Below, one piece after another: positions 23,766 to 33,209 of a stretch of DNA of 64,000 bases (its first letter is position 1; the number at the start of each line of letters is the position of its first letter). The position numbers and the translations under genes were made by a program. The stretch spans positions 496,001 to 560,000 of the forward strand of contig NZ_CP095550.1 of assembly GCF_023078335.1 (NCBI RefSeq). The letters are read 5' to 3'. This stretch comes from Metabacillus endolithicus (GTDB lineage Bacteria > Bacillota > Bacilli > Bacillales > Bacillaceae). Under the pieces are notes generated by a model. It was not told where the DNA came from and did no database searches. It saw only the letters and a list, made by a program, of their open reading frames with translations.

Positions 23766-24662
23766 TTATAGTTGTAAATGAGCAAACACATCTACAATTT
23801 CAGGATGATAAAGAGTACCTTTGTTTTTCTTTATTTCACGAACTGCTTCTTCCTTTGATCGAGCTTTTTGATATGATCGATCACTTGTAATGGCATCATA
23901 TGCATCAACCACTGATATAATTGAAGCTTTAATATCAATTTCTTCTTTAGATAATCCATATGGATACCCTTCTCCATCGAAACGCTCATGATGCTGCTCA
24001 ACAATTTTACCGGCGTTTACTAATAACGGCAATTTTGTTTCTTCCAAAATCATTCGTCCATAAATTGTGTGCTTCATCATAATTTCCCACTCATAGCCAG
24101 TTAGTTTCCCTGGTTTTTGTAAAATGTTCAGTGGTATTCTTACTTTTCCAACATCATGAAAAAAAGAAGCCATGTTCAATTGTAATAAGTCGTTTGAACT
24201 TAAACCTATTTTTTCTCCAACCTTCATAGCCAGGTTTGCAATTCTTGCACAATGGTCTCCAGTATATCCATCTTTTTCCTCTATAGAAACGGCAAGATTA
24301 GCCAATTGTCTTGATACATTACTATAGCGATGAAAAATAGGCTGCGAAGTAACATAGATAAATTCAGTTGGACCAATCGATTGGAAGACATAATGTTCAG
24401 TAATTGGTGAACGGTAAAAAGAATCACCGGCTTTATAAGTTTTAAAGCTACCATCTTCTCTTTGTAGCTTTAATTGACCTATAATAATAAACAAATACTC
24501 GAGTGCATGCCAACCAGCTTCAGGTTCAAGCGCCCATCTTGTATTAGGTTCTAGCTGATGGTGAATAATTTCCGTTTGATCACCTGATGCAAGCATTGAA
24601 ATGGTTAAGCCCTTCATCTGAACCGACTCAATGAAGTCATTTTTATTTGCGTATTCAGTCAT
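23766..24662 (-). CDS. HD-GYP domain protein with N-terminal cupin-like sensor
   Basis: A 298-residue protein. Residues 1-110 look like a cupin-type beta barrel (WHALEYLFIIIGQLKLQRED, YKAGDSFYRSPITEHYVF). Residues 115-298 form an HD-GYP domain: HD at 169-170 in FFHDVGKVRIP and HHERFDGEGYPYGL at 224-237, followed by VVDAYDAITSDRSYQ. HD-GYP enzymes hydrolyse cyclic di-GMP or related dinucleotides; all key residues are present. No membrane segment, so a soluble sensor-effector that may respond to a small ligand bound by the cupin part (inference). The ATG follows CTAAGGTGAGG. The next gene encodes a secreted protein. Confidence 0.87.
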   Translation of the reverse strand: MTEYANKNDFIESVQMKGLTISMLASGDQTEIIHHQLEPNTRWALEPEAGWHALEYLFIIIGQLKLQREDGSFKTYKAGDSFYRSPITEHYVFQSIGPTEFIYVTSQPIFHRYSNVSRQLANLAVSIEEKDGYTGDHCARIANLAMKVGEKIGLSSNDLLQLNMASFFHDVGKVRIPLNILQKPGKLTGYEWEIMMKHTIYGRMILEETKLPLLVNAGKIVEQHHERFDGEGYPYGLSKEEIDIKASIISVVDAYDAITSDRSYQKARSKEEAVREIKKNKGTLYHPEIVDVFAHLQL

Positions 24663-24862
24663 AGAAACCTCACCTTAGAATTAAGTTAACTAACCTATTA
24701 TAATCAATATCTTTCAAATAAAATAGATCGTTTTCCTAGGATGAATATAGTACCAATTTAGGAATTATCTCCTAACAATTTATTAGTTTAATTCATGAAC
24801 AAATTAATTTTCAACGTTGACACTTGTTGTACGACTAAAATCGGCAAAGGTTCATTAAACGC

Positions 24863-24896
24863 AAAAGAAACAGGGAACTCTATTGTCCCCTGCTTC
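24863..24896 (-). terminator. Probable terminator of the cyclophilin gene
   Basis: A 9-bp stem, GAAGCAGGG with CCCTGTTTC on the minus strand (one G-U pair), 12-base loop, followed by TTTT. Confidence 0.65.
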
Positions 24897-24902
24897 TTCT
24901 TG

Positions 24903-25544
24903 CTACTCTATTTTTTCCGGTTCTGGGTATTCAACCCCAAATGTTTCAACTGTAATTTGCTTAATTTTTTGATCTTCAACAGGCTTGTCCTGATTATCTC
25001 TTTCCACATTTACGATCTTATCTACTGCGTCCATTCCTTCTGTTACTTTACCAAATGCGGCGTACTCACCATCCAAATGTGTAGCCTCAGCAACCATAAT
25101 AAAAAATTGAGAACCTGCTGAATCGGGGTCTTGAGATCTCGCCATTGAAAGTACACCTCTTTCATGGTTTAACTCATTTTCAACTCCATTTGATTCAAAC
25201 TCACCTTTAATTGCATAACCAGGTCCACCAGTACCGCGACCCTCAGGATCTCCTCCTTGAATCATAAAACCTGGTATTACCCGATGAAAGATAAGTCCAT
25301 CATAAAAGCCGGATTCAGCAAGGGAAATAAAGTTATTTACCGTATTTGGAGCAATAGTTGGATATAACTCCACTTTAATCGTATCATTATTCTCCATTGT
25401 AATAGTAGCAATTGGATTATCTTCAATTTCTTGCATTGGTTGTGATACATCATCCTTATTAGGTTGACTTTGTTCTTTTGTACCACAGCCACCAACAATA
25501 AGCATCACTAAAAAAACAACACTTAATACACTCTTAGATTTCAT
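24903..25544 (-). CDS. Cyclophilin-type peptidyl-prolyl isomerase lipoprotein
   Basis: A 213-residue lipoprotein. The signal peptide ends in a lipobox (VVFLVMLIVGGCGTKEQ; Cys modified), followed by a flexible acidic linker to about residue 45. The cyclophilin domain has FHRVIPGFMIQGGDPEGRGTGGPGY, SMARSQDPDSAGSQFFIMV and LDGEYAAFGKVTEGMD. Catalytic residues (Arg of FHR, Gln of IQGGD, Phe of SQFF) are present. It would assist folding of proteins outside the membrane. The ATG follows TTGAAAGGAGC. Divergent from the next gene. Confidence 0.93.
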   Translation of the reverse strand: MKSKSVLSVVFLVMLIVGGCGTKEQSQPNKDDVSQPMQEIEDNPIATITMENNDTIKVELYPTIAPNTVNNFISLAESGFYDGLIFHRVIPGFMIQGGDPEGRGTGGPGYAIKGEFESNGVENELNHERGVLSMARSQDPDSAGSQFFIMVAEATHLDGEYAAFGKVTEGMDAVDKIVNVERDNQDKPVEDQKIKQITVETFGVEYPEPEKIE

Positions 25545-25662
25545 GACCTGCTCCTTTCAAACATATATGTACTTTGTACTTTTCTAACCCACATCACTTT
25601 ATATATAGACTTCATCTATGTTACGGTAAAAGTATACAGTAAAAGAATAGGTGGTGTCTAAC

Positions 25663-27574
25663 TTGGTATATACGGAATTAAAGCATCTTTTGAAAGATTA
25701 CTACCCATTTACATTGTTAACAGATTTTCAGCTACAAGAAATGACTGATAAAGCTACACAAGCAACTTTTGCACAAAATGAATTTATTTTTCATGAAGAT
25801 GAAAATACAGATCATATTGATATCTATTTCTTAGTATCTGGATTAGCGAAAAATATTCTACATCAATCAAATGGAAAGCAGTTATCATTACGTTACTATT
25901 ATCCTGGGGATATTATTGGCTTAATGGTTATGTTCACAAGCGGTGAGTTAGAATTTTCTGTTCAAGCGTTAGAAGATTGTACGGTTTTCAAGCTGAACAA
26001 GCGTCATTTTTTTGAGATCATGACCCGGAACAACGATTTTTCAAAGGTCATTTGGGAAAGTATTGGAGAAAGAACAAAGTCCTTATATGATGAAATGAAA
26101 AACAAAGCAACTCATGATGATGAGGAAAATGTACACTTATTAAAAACACGTGTAAAAACACTAATGAATCAACCTATTCTTATTCAACCTCATCTTACAA
26201 TGGATAAAGCAGCACAGCTTTTAGATGAAAAAAATGTTTCAGGACTAATTGTGAATGATGAACAATTAAAAATGAAAGGAATTATCACTAATAAGGAAAT
26301 ATTAAAATATGTATCCCAGCCATCTTCCTCTAATTTAGTTTTAGACTGGATGAACAAGCAGCCTTATTATGTTGAGGCTGATGCGTTTGCATTTGAGGCT
26401 CTTTCTTATATTAAAAATAAAGCAAATGAGTTTATCCCAGTTATCCATAATGGGAGTGCAATCGGAGTGTTAACCAGTCGCTCATTCCTTAATCTTGAAA
26501 ACTCCAGCTACTTAGATCTTACCTACAATGTGAAAAATTCAAGATCAATTAATACGCTCTTACAGCAAAGTTCTTTAGTGAATACTACTTTACAATCTTT
26601 TGTTCAAGAGCTTGTTGAAAAGGAAAGTTATGCTTATGAAGTATCTGAAGTGATCACAAATCATAATGATAATATTCATAGACAAATTATTAAACTAGCA
26701 GAAAATGAGATGAAAGCTGATTTATGGAACTCCGCCAATTAACTACTGTTTTATCATAATGGGAAGTCAAGCACGACATGAACAAGGATTTCACACAGAC
26801 CAAGATAATGGTGTTATTTTAACAAATTATGATCACCTACCTAATCGTTCTAACATTGATGAATATTTTAAAAAATTCACTCAAAAGATTAATCATTATT
26901 TAAGTTTATCAGGTTTCCCTGAATGTACAGGTGGAATTATGGCAAAAGAGTCTAAATGGAGAAAATCTTTATCCGAATGGAAAAGAGAAATTCAAACATG
27001 GAAAGATGAACTTGATGCACAAGAAATTCAAAATTTTACGATGTTTTTTGATTTCAGACCAATTTATGGCGATTTTTCCCTTGCTGAAGAAATAAGGGAT
27101 TTTCTTACAAACAAAGCTAAAAAGTCAAAAACCTTACAACAATTATTAATGAAGGATGCCCTTCGGTTTAAGATTCCTGCACATCCTCTAGGTATTATGA
27201 ATTTAAAGCAAAAAAATAAAAAAATTAATGTTAAAAAGACAGGTTTAACACAAATTATCTACTCAACAAGAATTAATGCCATTAAATATGGAATCATTGA
27301 AGTAAGCACGGTGAAACGTCTTAATGAATTAAGAAAAATTCAAGCCATGCATCCGCGTGATGTTGAAAATGCTAAAACAGCTCTTCACTATTTACATTAT
27401 TTTCGATTGCAGCAAAACCTTAATCAGCTTGAAAACAATCAAGATGTTTCAAATGAAATTAATGTGTATGAGCTTTCAAAAGAGGATCGAATAAAGCTAA
27501 AGGAAGCACTGCAGGTTGCTCATCGTATGCAACAAGTAACCAAGATTAGCTTTAATCGAAATCGGGTGGTGTAG
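25663..27574 (+). pseudogene. cNMP-binding/CBS/DUF294 nucleotidyltransferase-like protein, one frameshift
   Basis: A signal-transduction-type protein of about 635 residues if the frame is repaired. In order: a cyclic-nucleotide-binding-like domain (about 1-130, with RYYYPGDIIGLMVMFTSGEL), two CBS repeats (about 160-285), and a DUF294/GlnE-like nucleotidyltransferase domain beginning with INYCFIIMGSQARHEQGFHT and the TDQDNG motif. The first frame stops at 26742, just before this domain. An extra base, or two missing, near 26731-26738 explains the break; everything downstream is intact. The start is TTG 25663, behind AGGTGG; earlier in-frame GTG codons overlap that ribosome site. It forms an operon with an exonuclease gene that is also frameshifted. 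Confidence 0.8.
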
Positions 27575-27580
27575 AACAGT

Positions 27581-28331
27581 TTGCCAGATGATATAAAGAT
27601 ATTAAAATATTTATTTTGGGATCAATTATTCTTTAAACACCGTATGAACAAAATGATCCAGCTTCCAGAATATGACCATGCCCTTACTTCAACTGAACGC
27701 TTTTTAGAAAGTCAGAAAGGAATAATGGATAAGGATTTAAGCTCCTGTACGTTTACAATTTTTGATCTTGAAACAACTGGATTTTTTCCAAACATGGGTG
27801 ATGAAATTATTTCAATCGGGGCAATCAAAGTAAAAAACTTCGAAATTTTGTATGATGAGGCATTTTATACAATTATGAAACCAATAAACAAAATTCCGAA
27901 AACAGTTGAAGAACTAACAGGATTATCAGGAGAGATCTTAACTAAAGCCTCAATCATTTCCTGTTGGCATACGTAAATTTCTTGACTATTGCAAAGGCAG
28001 TATTTTGGTTGCCCACCCTGCTACGTTTGATATAGAGTTTATGAAAACAGTTCTTAATCAATGGAATTTCCCCAACTTCTCAGTGGATTTTCTTGATTCT
28101 CATTTAATGGCAAATGACTTGTTTACAGAAGAAAGAAATTATTTAGATAATCTTATAGAGCGTTTTAATATATCAGAACGCGAACGCCATCATGCTTTAA
28201 ATGACGCTGTTATGACCGCAAATGTTTTTATCAAACTTCTACAACATTATGATCAATCCGTTATAAAAAATCCTAAACAATTAATAGATAAAATCGATGA
28301 AAACTGTAGAGTTAATGAGGGTTACTCTTAA
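27581..28331 (+). pseudogene. DnaQ-like 3'-5' exonuclease (DEDDh), one frameshift
   Basis: Relative of the DNA polymerase III epsilon proofreading exonuclease, about 250 residues if repaired. Motif I is TIFDLETTGF, motif II VAHPATFDIEF and motif III HHALNDAVMTANVF, so all DEDDh residues are present. The first frame stops at 27976; the second frame reads SFPVGIRKFLDYCKGSILVA from just after the break. One extra A at 27952-27953 explains it. The TTG start follows GGTGGTG and lies 6 bp after the DUF294 gene. In many bacteria DUF294/CBS proteins sit next to such exonucleases, which suggests a functional pair in nucleotide or nucleic acid metabolism. Confidence 0.82.
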
Positions 28332-28342
28332 AAAGAGCATTG

Positions 28343-28373
28343 AAAAAGGTGTGGCAAATTGCCACACCTTTTT
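28343..28373. terminator. Bidirectional terminator after the exonuclease gene
   Basis: Perfect 13-bp stem AAAAAGGTGTGGC/GCCACACCTTTTT with a 5-base loop; serves this operon and the convergent 84-residue gene. Confidence 0.92.
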
Positions 28374-28375
28374 GT

Positions 28376-28630
28376 TTATATTTTTTTGAAAATAGCAGCT
28401 TGAGACGTTATTTCTCCTGCTTGATAATTTGTAATATGTGAGAATTTGTAAACACATCCGTATCCATCAATATCAAATAATGTCATTTCCATAAAATCTT
28501 GTGGTAGTTCGTGTAAATGCTTCAAAAGAATTTCATTTTCAGAGTGAAATTGTAAATCCCCCTCCTGTAAGTAGTGGACGAAAGGATTTGTTTCTAGACG
28601 TTTTTCTAAAGGAATGTTATAAAAATTCAT
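28376..28630 (-). CDS. Hypothetical protein, 84 residues
   Basis: Small soluble protein (MNFYNIPLEKRLETNPFVHY at the start; MEMTLFDIDGYGCVYKFSHI in the middle). The ATG follows GTGAGGTGC and a shared terminator lies directly after the stop, supporting a real gene. I do not recognise the family. One cysteine, no signal peptide, no membrane segment. Confidence 0.65.
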   Translation of the reverse strand: MNFYNIPLEKRLETNPFVHYLQEGDLQFHSENEILLKHLHELPQDFMEMTLFDIDGYGCVYKFSHITNYQAGEITSQAAIFKKI

Positions 28631-28892
28631 TTAAAGCACCTCACCTTTTTTGTTTTCTTTGTATTCTGTATTTTCTGATTATTTTTATAATACACCAAAA
28701 CTTCTCGTTTGAAAACTATTTTTTAAAAATTTTTATTATTTTTTCTTGTCATATTATGACTATAGTAAAATCTCTACTTCCTACCCACTTATTAACATAC
28801 CATCACTTCCCTTTTCTCAAGGATACTAAGCAAATGATACCAATTACCAAAGCGAATATTCATGTTAAAATGTGATGGAGGATGTGATAATA

Positions 28893-29885
28893 TTGAAGAA
28901 ATTTAGAGGCTTTTTTATTATATTACTATTATCATTACCTATTCTTTTTAGTTTTACTTCAGGTGGTACGGTTGGGGCCTATTCAACCTTTTTGTCTCCC
29001 GAAGGTATTCAATTTGTTAGTTATTCCCCTGGATGGGACGAGCATAAATTAATAGATTTATATAAAGAACTCAAACAAAACAAGTATGGAGACGAAATAA
29101 ATATGCTTCAAGAAATTAGAGTTGAGGCAGGAAATCATTCCTCAGGGGATACAAAGGGCAGCTATCATCCGGTATCAAAGACAATCGTCCTTTATCAAGG
29201 TGACAAGTATCGTGAACCTGATGATTATCGCGAAACATTGTCACACGAATATGGTCATCATTTTGCTTATTATTATTTTCCATCCCATCACCTCCCTTTT
29301 TCTAAGTGGCAAAAGTTAAGAGGCATAAACATTGCCCAGCTGCGATGGGACGCGTTTTGGAACTATGAAGAGAACAATCATTCTTTCTATCCGCAAGAAA
29401 TTATGGCAGATGATTATGTACTTTTATATGGTGCAACAAATAACGTTAACCCAAAAGATGTTTATAGTAATGAAGCCTTTTATCTTAGAACACAGCATGA
29501 AAATCAGCAGCTCCCAAACGTGTTAGAAAATAAAGAACTTCTAGCTTATTTAGAAGAAGAAAGCGGAGTAGCGATTGATAAAAGCCGTCTTGTCCAAACA
29601 CCTTCTTTTACGAATATTGAAAATGACAAAATAAGCTTTTCTGTCACTGAAAAGCCTAATATTGCTTATCGATTAAATATTGAACTTTTTAGTCCTTCTA
29701 ACGAACAACAAATGCTAGAGCTCTATGCGATTACAGATAATGATGATAACGAGATCGATTTCTCTTTAAATGATGTTGGCCTAGGTCACTTTTCAGATTA
29801 TGAATCTGCCATAATATCAATTGATGTTGTCGATTTAACAACATCGATTGGATTTGAGACAAAGGAGACAACGTTGAACTTTTAA
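28893..29885 (+). CDS. Secreted zinc metallopeptidase-like protein (HEYGHH)
   Basis: An exported protein of 330 residues. The signal peptide is FRGFFIILLLSLPILFSFTS. A zinc-binding HExxH is present in RETLSHEYGHHFAYYYF, and a likely third ligand is the Glu of YPQEIMADDYVLLYG about 50 residues later, a gluzincin-like spacing. The C-terminal 100 residues look like a beta-rich domain (NIAYRLNIELFSPSNEQQML). Start chosen at TTG 28893, 11 bp after GGAGG; in-frame GTG/ATG codons upstream overlap or precede that ribosome site. I do not recognise the exact peptidase family. It has its own terminator and follows a 240-bp AT-rich gap with no other feature seen. Confidence 0.8.
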   Translation: MKKFRGFFIILLLSLPILFSFTSGGTVGAYSTFLSPEGIQFVSYSPGWDEHKLIDLYKELKQNKYGDEINMLQEIRVEAGNHSSGDTKGSYHPVSKTIVLYQGDKYREPDDYRETLSHEYGHHFAYYYFPSHHLPFSKWQKLRGINIAQLRWDAFWNYEENNHSFYPQEIMADDYVLLYGATNNVNPKDVYSNEAFYLRTQHENQQLPNVLENKELLAYLEEESGVAIDKSRLVQTPSFTNIENDKISFSVTEKPNIAYRLNIELFSPSNEQQMLELYAITDNDDNEIDFSLNDVGLGHFSDYESAIISIDVVDLTTSIGFETKETTLNF

Positions 29886-29893
29886 ATTTAATA

Positions 29894-29933
29894 AAGAAAG
29901 GATTGGGATCGTTCTCCCAATCCTTCTTTTTAT
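29894..29933. terminator. Bidirectional terminator between the metallopeptidase and cadA
   Basis: Perfect 10-bp stem AAGGATTGGG/CCCAATCCTT with an 8-base loop; T-rich on both strands. Confidence 0.88.
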
Positions 29934-31999
29934 TTCCTTTCATATAATACAGTCAAACTAATTAATGTGACAAGTATAGTTGCTCCCATATCTGAAAGGA
30001 TCGCAATCCAAAGTGTTAGCAAGCCTGGGATCGTCAATAATAAGGCTATTAGCTTCAATCCGAGTGCAAGTGTAATATTAAGCTTAATAATGGAATTCAC
30101 TTTCTTTGCTGACTTTATTGCGGATGGTAATTTTCCAAGATGGTCCTGCATTAATACAATATCAGCTGTTTCAATTGCACTATCAGTCCCTTTCCCCATG
30201 GCAATTCCTAAGTCTGCTGTTGCAAGTGCTGGTGCATCGTTTATTCCATCACCAATCATGGCAACCTTATTCCCTTTAGAGAGCTCTTTTATTTTTTCAA
30301 CTTTCTCATCAGGTAACAAGCCAGCGAAATATGAAGTTAACCCTACCTTGGATGCTACTTTCTCTGCTGTACTTTCATGATCACCAGTTAACATCACTGT
30401 TTTTTGGATTCCTGCTTCATGTAATGCCTGAATAACATCCGCACTCTCTTCTCTTATTTCATCTGAAATTCCCATGATGCCAAGTACTTTTTCAGTAGTA
30501 GCTAATATAACTAATGTCATGCCTGATCGTTTATATTGTTGAATTTGTGCTTTTATTTCTTCCTCTATTTGCACTTTTTTCATATGTGCTTCGTTACCGA
30601 GGAAGTAAGTGACTCCATCAATTTTGGCAACAATTCCACTTCCCGAAACTGTTGTGATTTCCTCTGGTTCAATCAAAGATAGACCATCAGCTTTTCGGAG
30701 CACTGCTTTTGCAATCGGATGTGATGAGCTTTTTTCAATGGAAGCTGCAATTTGTAAAAACTTCGGATCATATTCCACATAATCTTCTACAAATGGCTGC
30801 CCCTTTGTTAGAGTACCTGTTTTATCAAAAGCAATCGTATGAATTTTACCTAATTGCTCTAAAAATACTCCGCCTTTTACAAGTATTCCATTGCGGGCAT
30901 TTTTTGTAATACCTGATACAATGGCGATCGGTGAAGATAAAACTAAGGCACATGGACAACCTACAATTAATACCGCTAAGCCTTGATAAAACCAATCTCC
31001 CCAGCTGCCGTTAAAAAACAATGGTGGAATTAGCATCACAATTGCAGAAATAATCATGATCAATGGCGTATAATACTTTGCGAACTTATTAATAAACAAT
31101 TCTGTTGGTGTTTTTGTTTCCTGCGCTTCTTCTACTAAATGGAGAATTTTCGCTAGAGACGACTCTTCATATGCTTTTGTAATTTGTATCTTTAGTACAC
31201 CTTCATTATTAATGCTTCCTCCATAAACCGGCTCATCTTTATCTTTTTCAACTGGCATGCTCTCTCCAGTTATAGCCGCTTCGTTCACAGAGCTTTTTCC
31301 TTCCAAAACTAAACCATCCGAAGGAATTTTTTCACCAGAACGAACTAAAACAATTTGATTTGCCTTTAGAGATGAGATTTTGACTATTTTTTCTTGACCA
31401 TTATCAAGTACAGTTGCTTCCTTTGGAGCTATCGCTAGCAGTTTCTCCATTGAATTTCTAGCTTTTTGCATGCCTAAGCCTTCTAGGTATTCATTTAAAC
31501 CAAATAGAATCGCAACTAAAGCTCCTTCTTTCCATTCTCCAATACCTAATGCACCGATTAGGGCAATTGTCATTAACGTTTCGATATTAAATTTTAATTT
31601 AAATAGATTTTTCAATCCCTTAATAAAGGTTTGGTATCCACTTAAAACGGTTGCTGCAAGAAAAAGTCCGATTGCAATATATTCATTAAAAAAGACATCT
31701 GTTAGAAACCCTGCAATATAGAAACCAGCTGATAGGGATAAAAGTAAAATCCAATTAACCCCTGTAGGGTGATGATGATCATGTTCATGTTCATGTTCGT
31801 GTTCGTCAGCTTCTATATATGCACCATCTGAAGATAAAATCTTCTTTACTTTTTCAATGTCAACATTACTTTCTAGTTTAAGCTTACCTGTGTTATAGCT
31901 TAAAGATGCTGTTTGTCCTGATGGCAATTTATTTATTTCTTCCTGTAATTCTCTAGTACAGTTTGCACATGTTAATCCTTTAACTTTATATTCTTCCAT
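29930..31999 (-). CDS. cadA: Heavy-metal P1B-ATPase, Zn/Cd/Pb exporter (CadA-type)
   Basis: A 689-residue metal-exporting ATPase. The N-terminal HMA domain carries CxxC in GLTCANCTREL (C11, C14), followed by a His/Glu-rich linker (DEHEHEHEHDHHHPTG). Transmembrane metal site: VGCPCALVLSSP (CPC). Phosphorylation site: FDKTGTLTKG. Hinge: MIGDGINDAPAL. The start is placed at ATG 31999 behind TTGGAG; an in-frame ATG at 32017 has no ribosome site. It lies directly downstream of a CzrA-like repressor gene (24 bp) and near a ZIP transporter, so this is a metal-inducible efflux unit. Confidence 0.94.
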   Translation of the reverse strand: MEEYKVKGLTCANCTRELQEEINKLPSGQTASLSYNTGKLKLESNVDIEKVKKILSSDGAYIEADEHEHEHEHDHHHPTGVNWILLLSLSAGFYIAGFLTDVFFNEYIAIGLFLAATVLSGYQTFIKGLKNLFKLKFNIETLMTIALIGALGIGEWKEGALVAILFGLNEYLEGLGMQKARNSMEKLLAIAPKEATVLDNGQEKIVKISSLKANQIVLVRSGEKIPSDGLVLEGKSSVNEAAITGESMPVEKDKDEPVYGGSINNEGVLKIQITKAYEESSLAKILHLVEEAQETKTPTELFINKFAKYYTPLIMIISAIVMLIPPLFFNGSWGDWFYQGLAVLIVGCPCALVLSSPIAIVSGITKNARNGILVKGGVFLEQLGKIHTIAFDKTGTLTKGQPFVEDYVEYDPKFLQIAASIEKSSSHPIAKAVLRKADGLSLIEPEEITTVSGSGIVAKIDGVTYFLGNEAHMKKVQIEEEIKAQIQQYKRSGMTLVILATTEKVLGIMGISDEIREESADVIQALHEAGIQKTVMLTGDHESTAEKVASKVGLTSYFAGLLPDEKVEKIKELSKGNKVAMIGDGINDAPALATADLGIAMGKGTDSAIETADIVLMQDHLGKLPSAIKSAKKVNSIIKLNITLALGLKLIALLLTIPGLLTLWIAILSDMGATILVTLISLTVLYERK

Positions 32000-32023
32000 T
32001 GTGCTCAACTCCAACATAAATAC

Positions 32024-32344
32024 TTAATGATGCTGTGCATGGTTAATTGTTTGTTGCAGGACATTCATTACGTGATTATCATCAGGTGAATAATATAATG
32101 TTGTCCCTTCCCTTCTATACTTAACCAAGCGTAAATTCTTCAAAAATCTTAATTGATGTGAAACAGTTGACTGAAGCAAAGATAATTTTTCAGCGATTTC
32201 ATTCACTGAGTGTTCACTTTGCGAAAGCAAGTGTAATATTTTAATTCTGGTTGGATCACCTAATGCTTTAAACGTCTGAGAAACAATAAATAATGTTTCT
32301 TCGTCTAACTGCTCTTGCGGTTCCTTTTTACCGGATTCTTCCAT
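32024..32344 (-). CDS. ArsR/SmtB family metal-sensing repressor (CzrA-like)
   Basis: A 106-residue winged-helix repressor. [25 protein letters not shown] and [20 protein letters not shown] form the DNA-binding part. The C-terminal alpha-5 zinc site is fully visible in [20 protein letters not shown]-x-H, then H 11 residues later and H three after that, the spacing of CzrA (D84, H86, H97, H100). The Cys-based alpha-3N site of CadC is absent. It should therefore sense Zn(II)/Co(II) rather than Cd/Pb. Start ATG 32344 with AGAGGTG upstream; an earlier in-frame GTG is inside that site. It precedes cadA and probably represses the unit. Confidence 0.9.
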   Translation of the reverse strand: MEESGKKEPQEQLDEETLFIVSQTFKALGDPTRIKILHLLSQSEHSVNEIAEKLSLLQSTVSHQLRFLKNLRLVKYRREGTTLYYSPDDNHVMNVLQQTINHAQHH

Positions 32345-32359
32345 GATCAGCACCTCTTA

Positions 32360-32402
32360 CTTTTTAGTATATATCAAAATATGTATATATGTTCATATTA
32401 TC
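32360..32402. promoter_or_regulatory. AT-rich imperfect palindrome, likely CzrA-type operator
   Basis: Upstream of the repressor gene, ATATATCAAAATATG is followed by TATATATGTTCATATTAT. The right half has the TGTTCATAT typical of ArsR/CzrA operators and the left half is degenerate. The position fits autoregulation of the repressor-cadA unit. Confidence 0.5.
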
Positions 32403-32414
32403 TAACTAAATAAT

Positions 32415-32442
32415 AAAAAAAAGATTGGCTCTTGTCAATCCT
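32415..32442 (-). terminator. Terminator of the ZIP gene
   Basis: A 7-bp stem AAGATTG/CAATCCT (one G-U pair in the minus RNA), 8-base loop, followed on the minus strand by eight T. Confidence 0.75.
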
Positions 32443-33130
32443 AGCCAATTAATAAAAATACCTCCACTATAAAAATACCGGTTAATAAACTAAGCAAATG
32501 ATAAAAATGCTTTCCCTTCTCACTTGATGAAAGAAATAATTCAATAATTGAAATGTATAACATTGTACTGATAGCAACACCTAATAAGGCCCCTAAAAAC
32601 ATGTCATTTTTTATCATCACGAAATTTCCTAGTAATACAAATCCATAAAGACTAAATGTAAGATAAAGAAATGCAGTGACCAAATGAGCAGGTTTAAGCT
32701 TTAATGCGATTGCTAACATCATTATTGCCATCCCTTCAGGTAAGTGATGTAAAATAATGAGATGATAAAGATGTCCTTCGTGATCAGCATGGTTCCCTAA
32801 AGCAAATCCAGAAGGTGCATTATGTAATGTAATGGCGATAAGAAGCAGTAAAAATGTGGACTTTGATTCACCTTTCGATGAACGGTGTACATACTGATCA
32901 ATTACCACCATACAAAGAAGACCAACTCCGATTCCCATAGTAATAGATATTGGTTGGTAATGTGAAAAGCTATGTGGAATAAACTCAAGACATAGAATCC
33001 CCACTATCATACCGGCACTAAGAGAAAACAAGTAGTCGATCTTCCAATTTACTATTTTACTTATGATAAGTGATAACACCCCGCCTGTTATCAATGATAA
33101 AAACACATAAAGGCAAAATATAAAACCCAC
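32441..33130 (-). CDS. ZIP family metal transporter
   Basis: A 229-residue membrane protein with about eight hydrophobic segments. The two metal-binding helices show HNAPSGFALG and HHLPEGMAIMML. A His-rich stretch (GNHADHEGHLYHL) lies between them. ZIP proteins carry Zn, Fe or Mn into the cytoplasm; bacterial members can also work in reverse. The neighbouring CzrA-like repressor and CadA-type exporter suggest zinc as substrate. GTG start behind GGAGGGAATAGA. Its terminator separates it from the repressor gene, so it is a separate unit. Confidence 0.9.
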   Translation of the reverse strand: MGFIFCLYVFLSLITGGVLSLIISKIVNWKIDYLFSLSAGMIVGILCLEFIPHSFSHYQPISITMGIGVGLLCMVVIDQYVHRSSKGESKSTFLLLLIAITLHNAPSGFALGNHADHEGHLYHLIILHHLPEGMAIMMLAIALKLKPAHLVTAFLYLTFSLYGFVLLGNFVMIKNDMFLGALLGVAISTMLYISIIELFLSSSEKGKHFYHLLSLLTGIFIVEVFLLIG

Positions 33131-33209
33131 TCTATTCCCTCCATTACGTTACAGATAAAGCAATTACTTTAAGTTATGAATAGCTTTTCCTGTTTAGTAC
33201 AAGAGCGGG

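Noticed and set aside
24795..25121. Plus-strand open frame of 108 codons starting MNKLIFNVDTCC
   Set aside because: Mostly antisense to the cyclophilin gene and its terminator, and no ribosome site.
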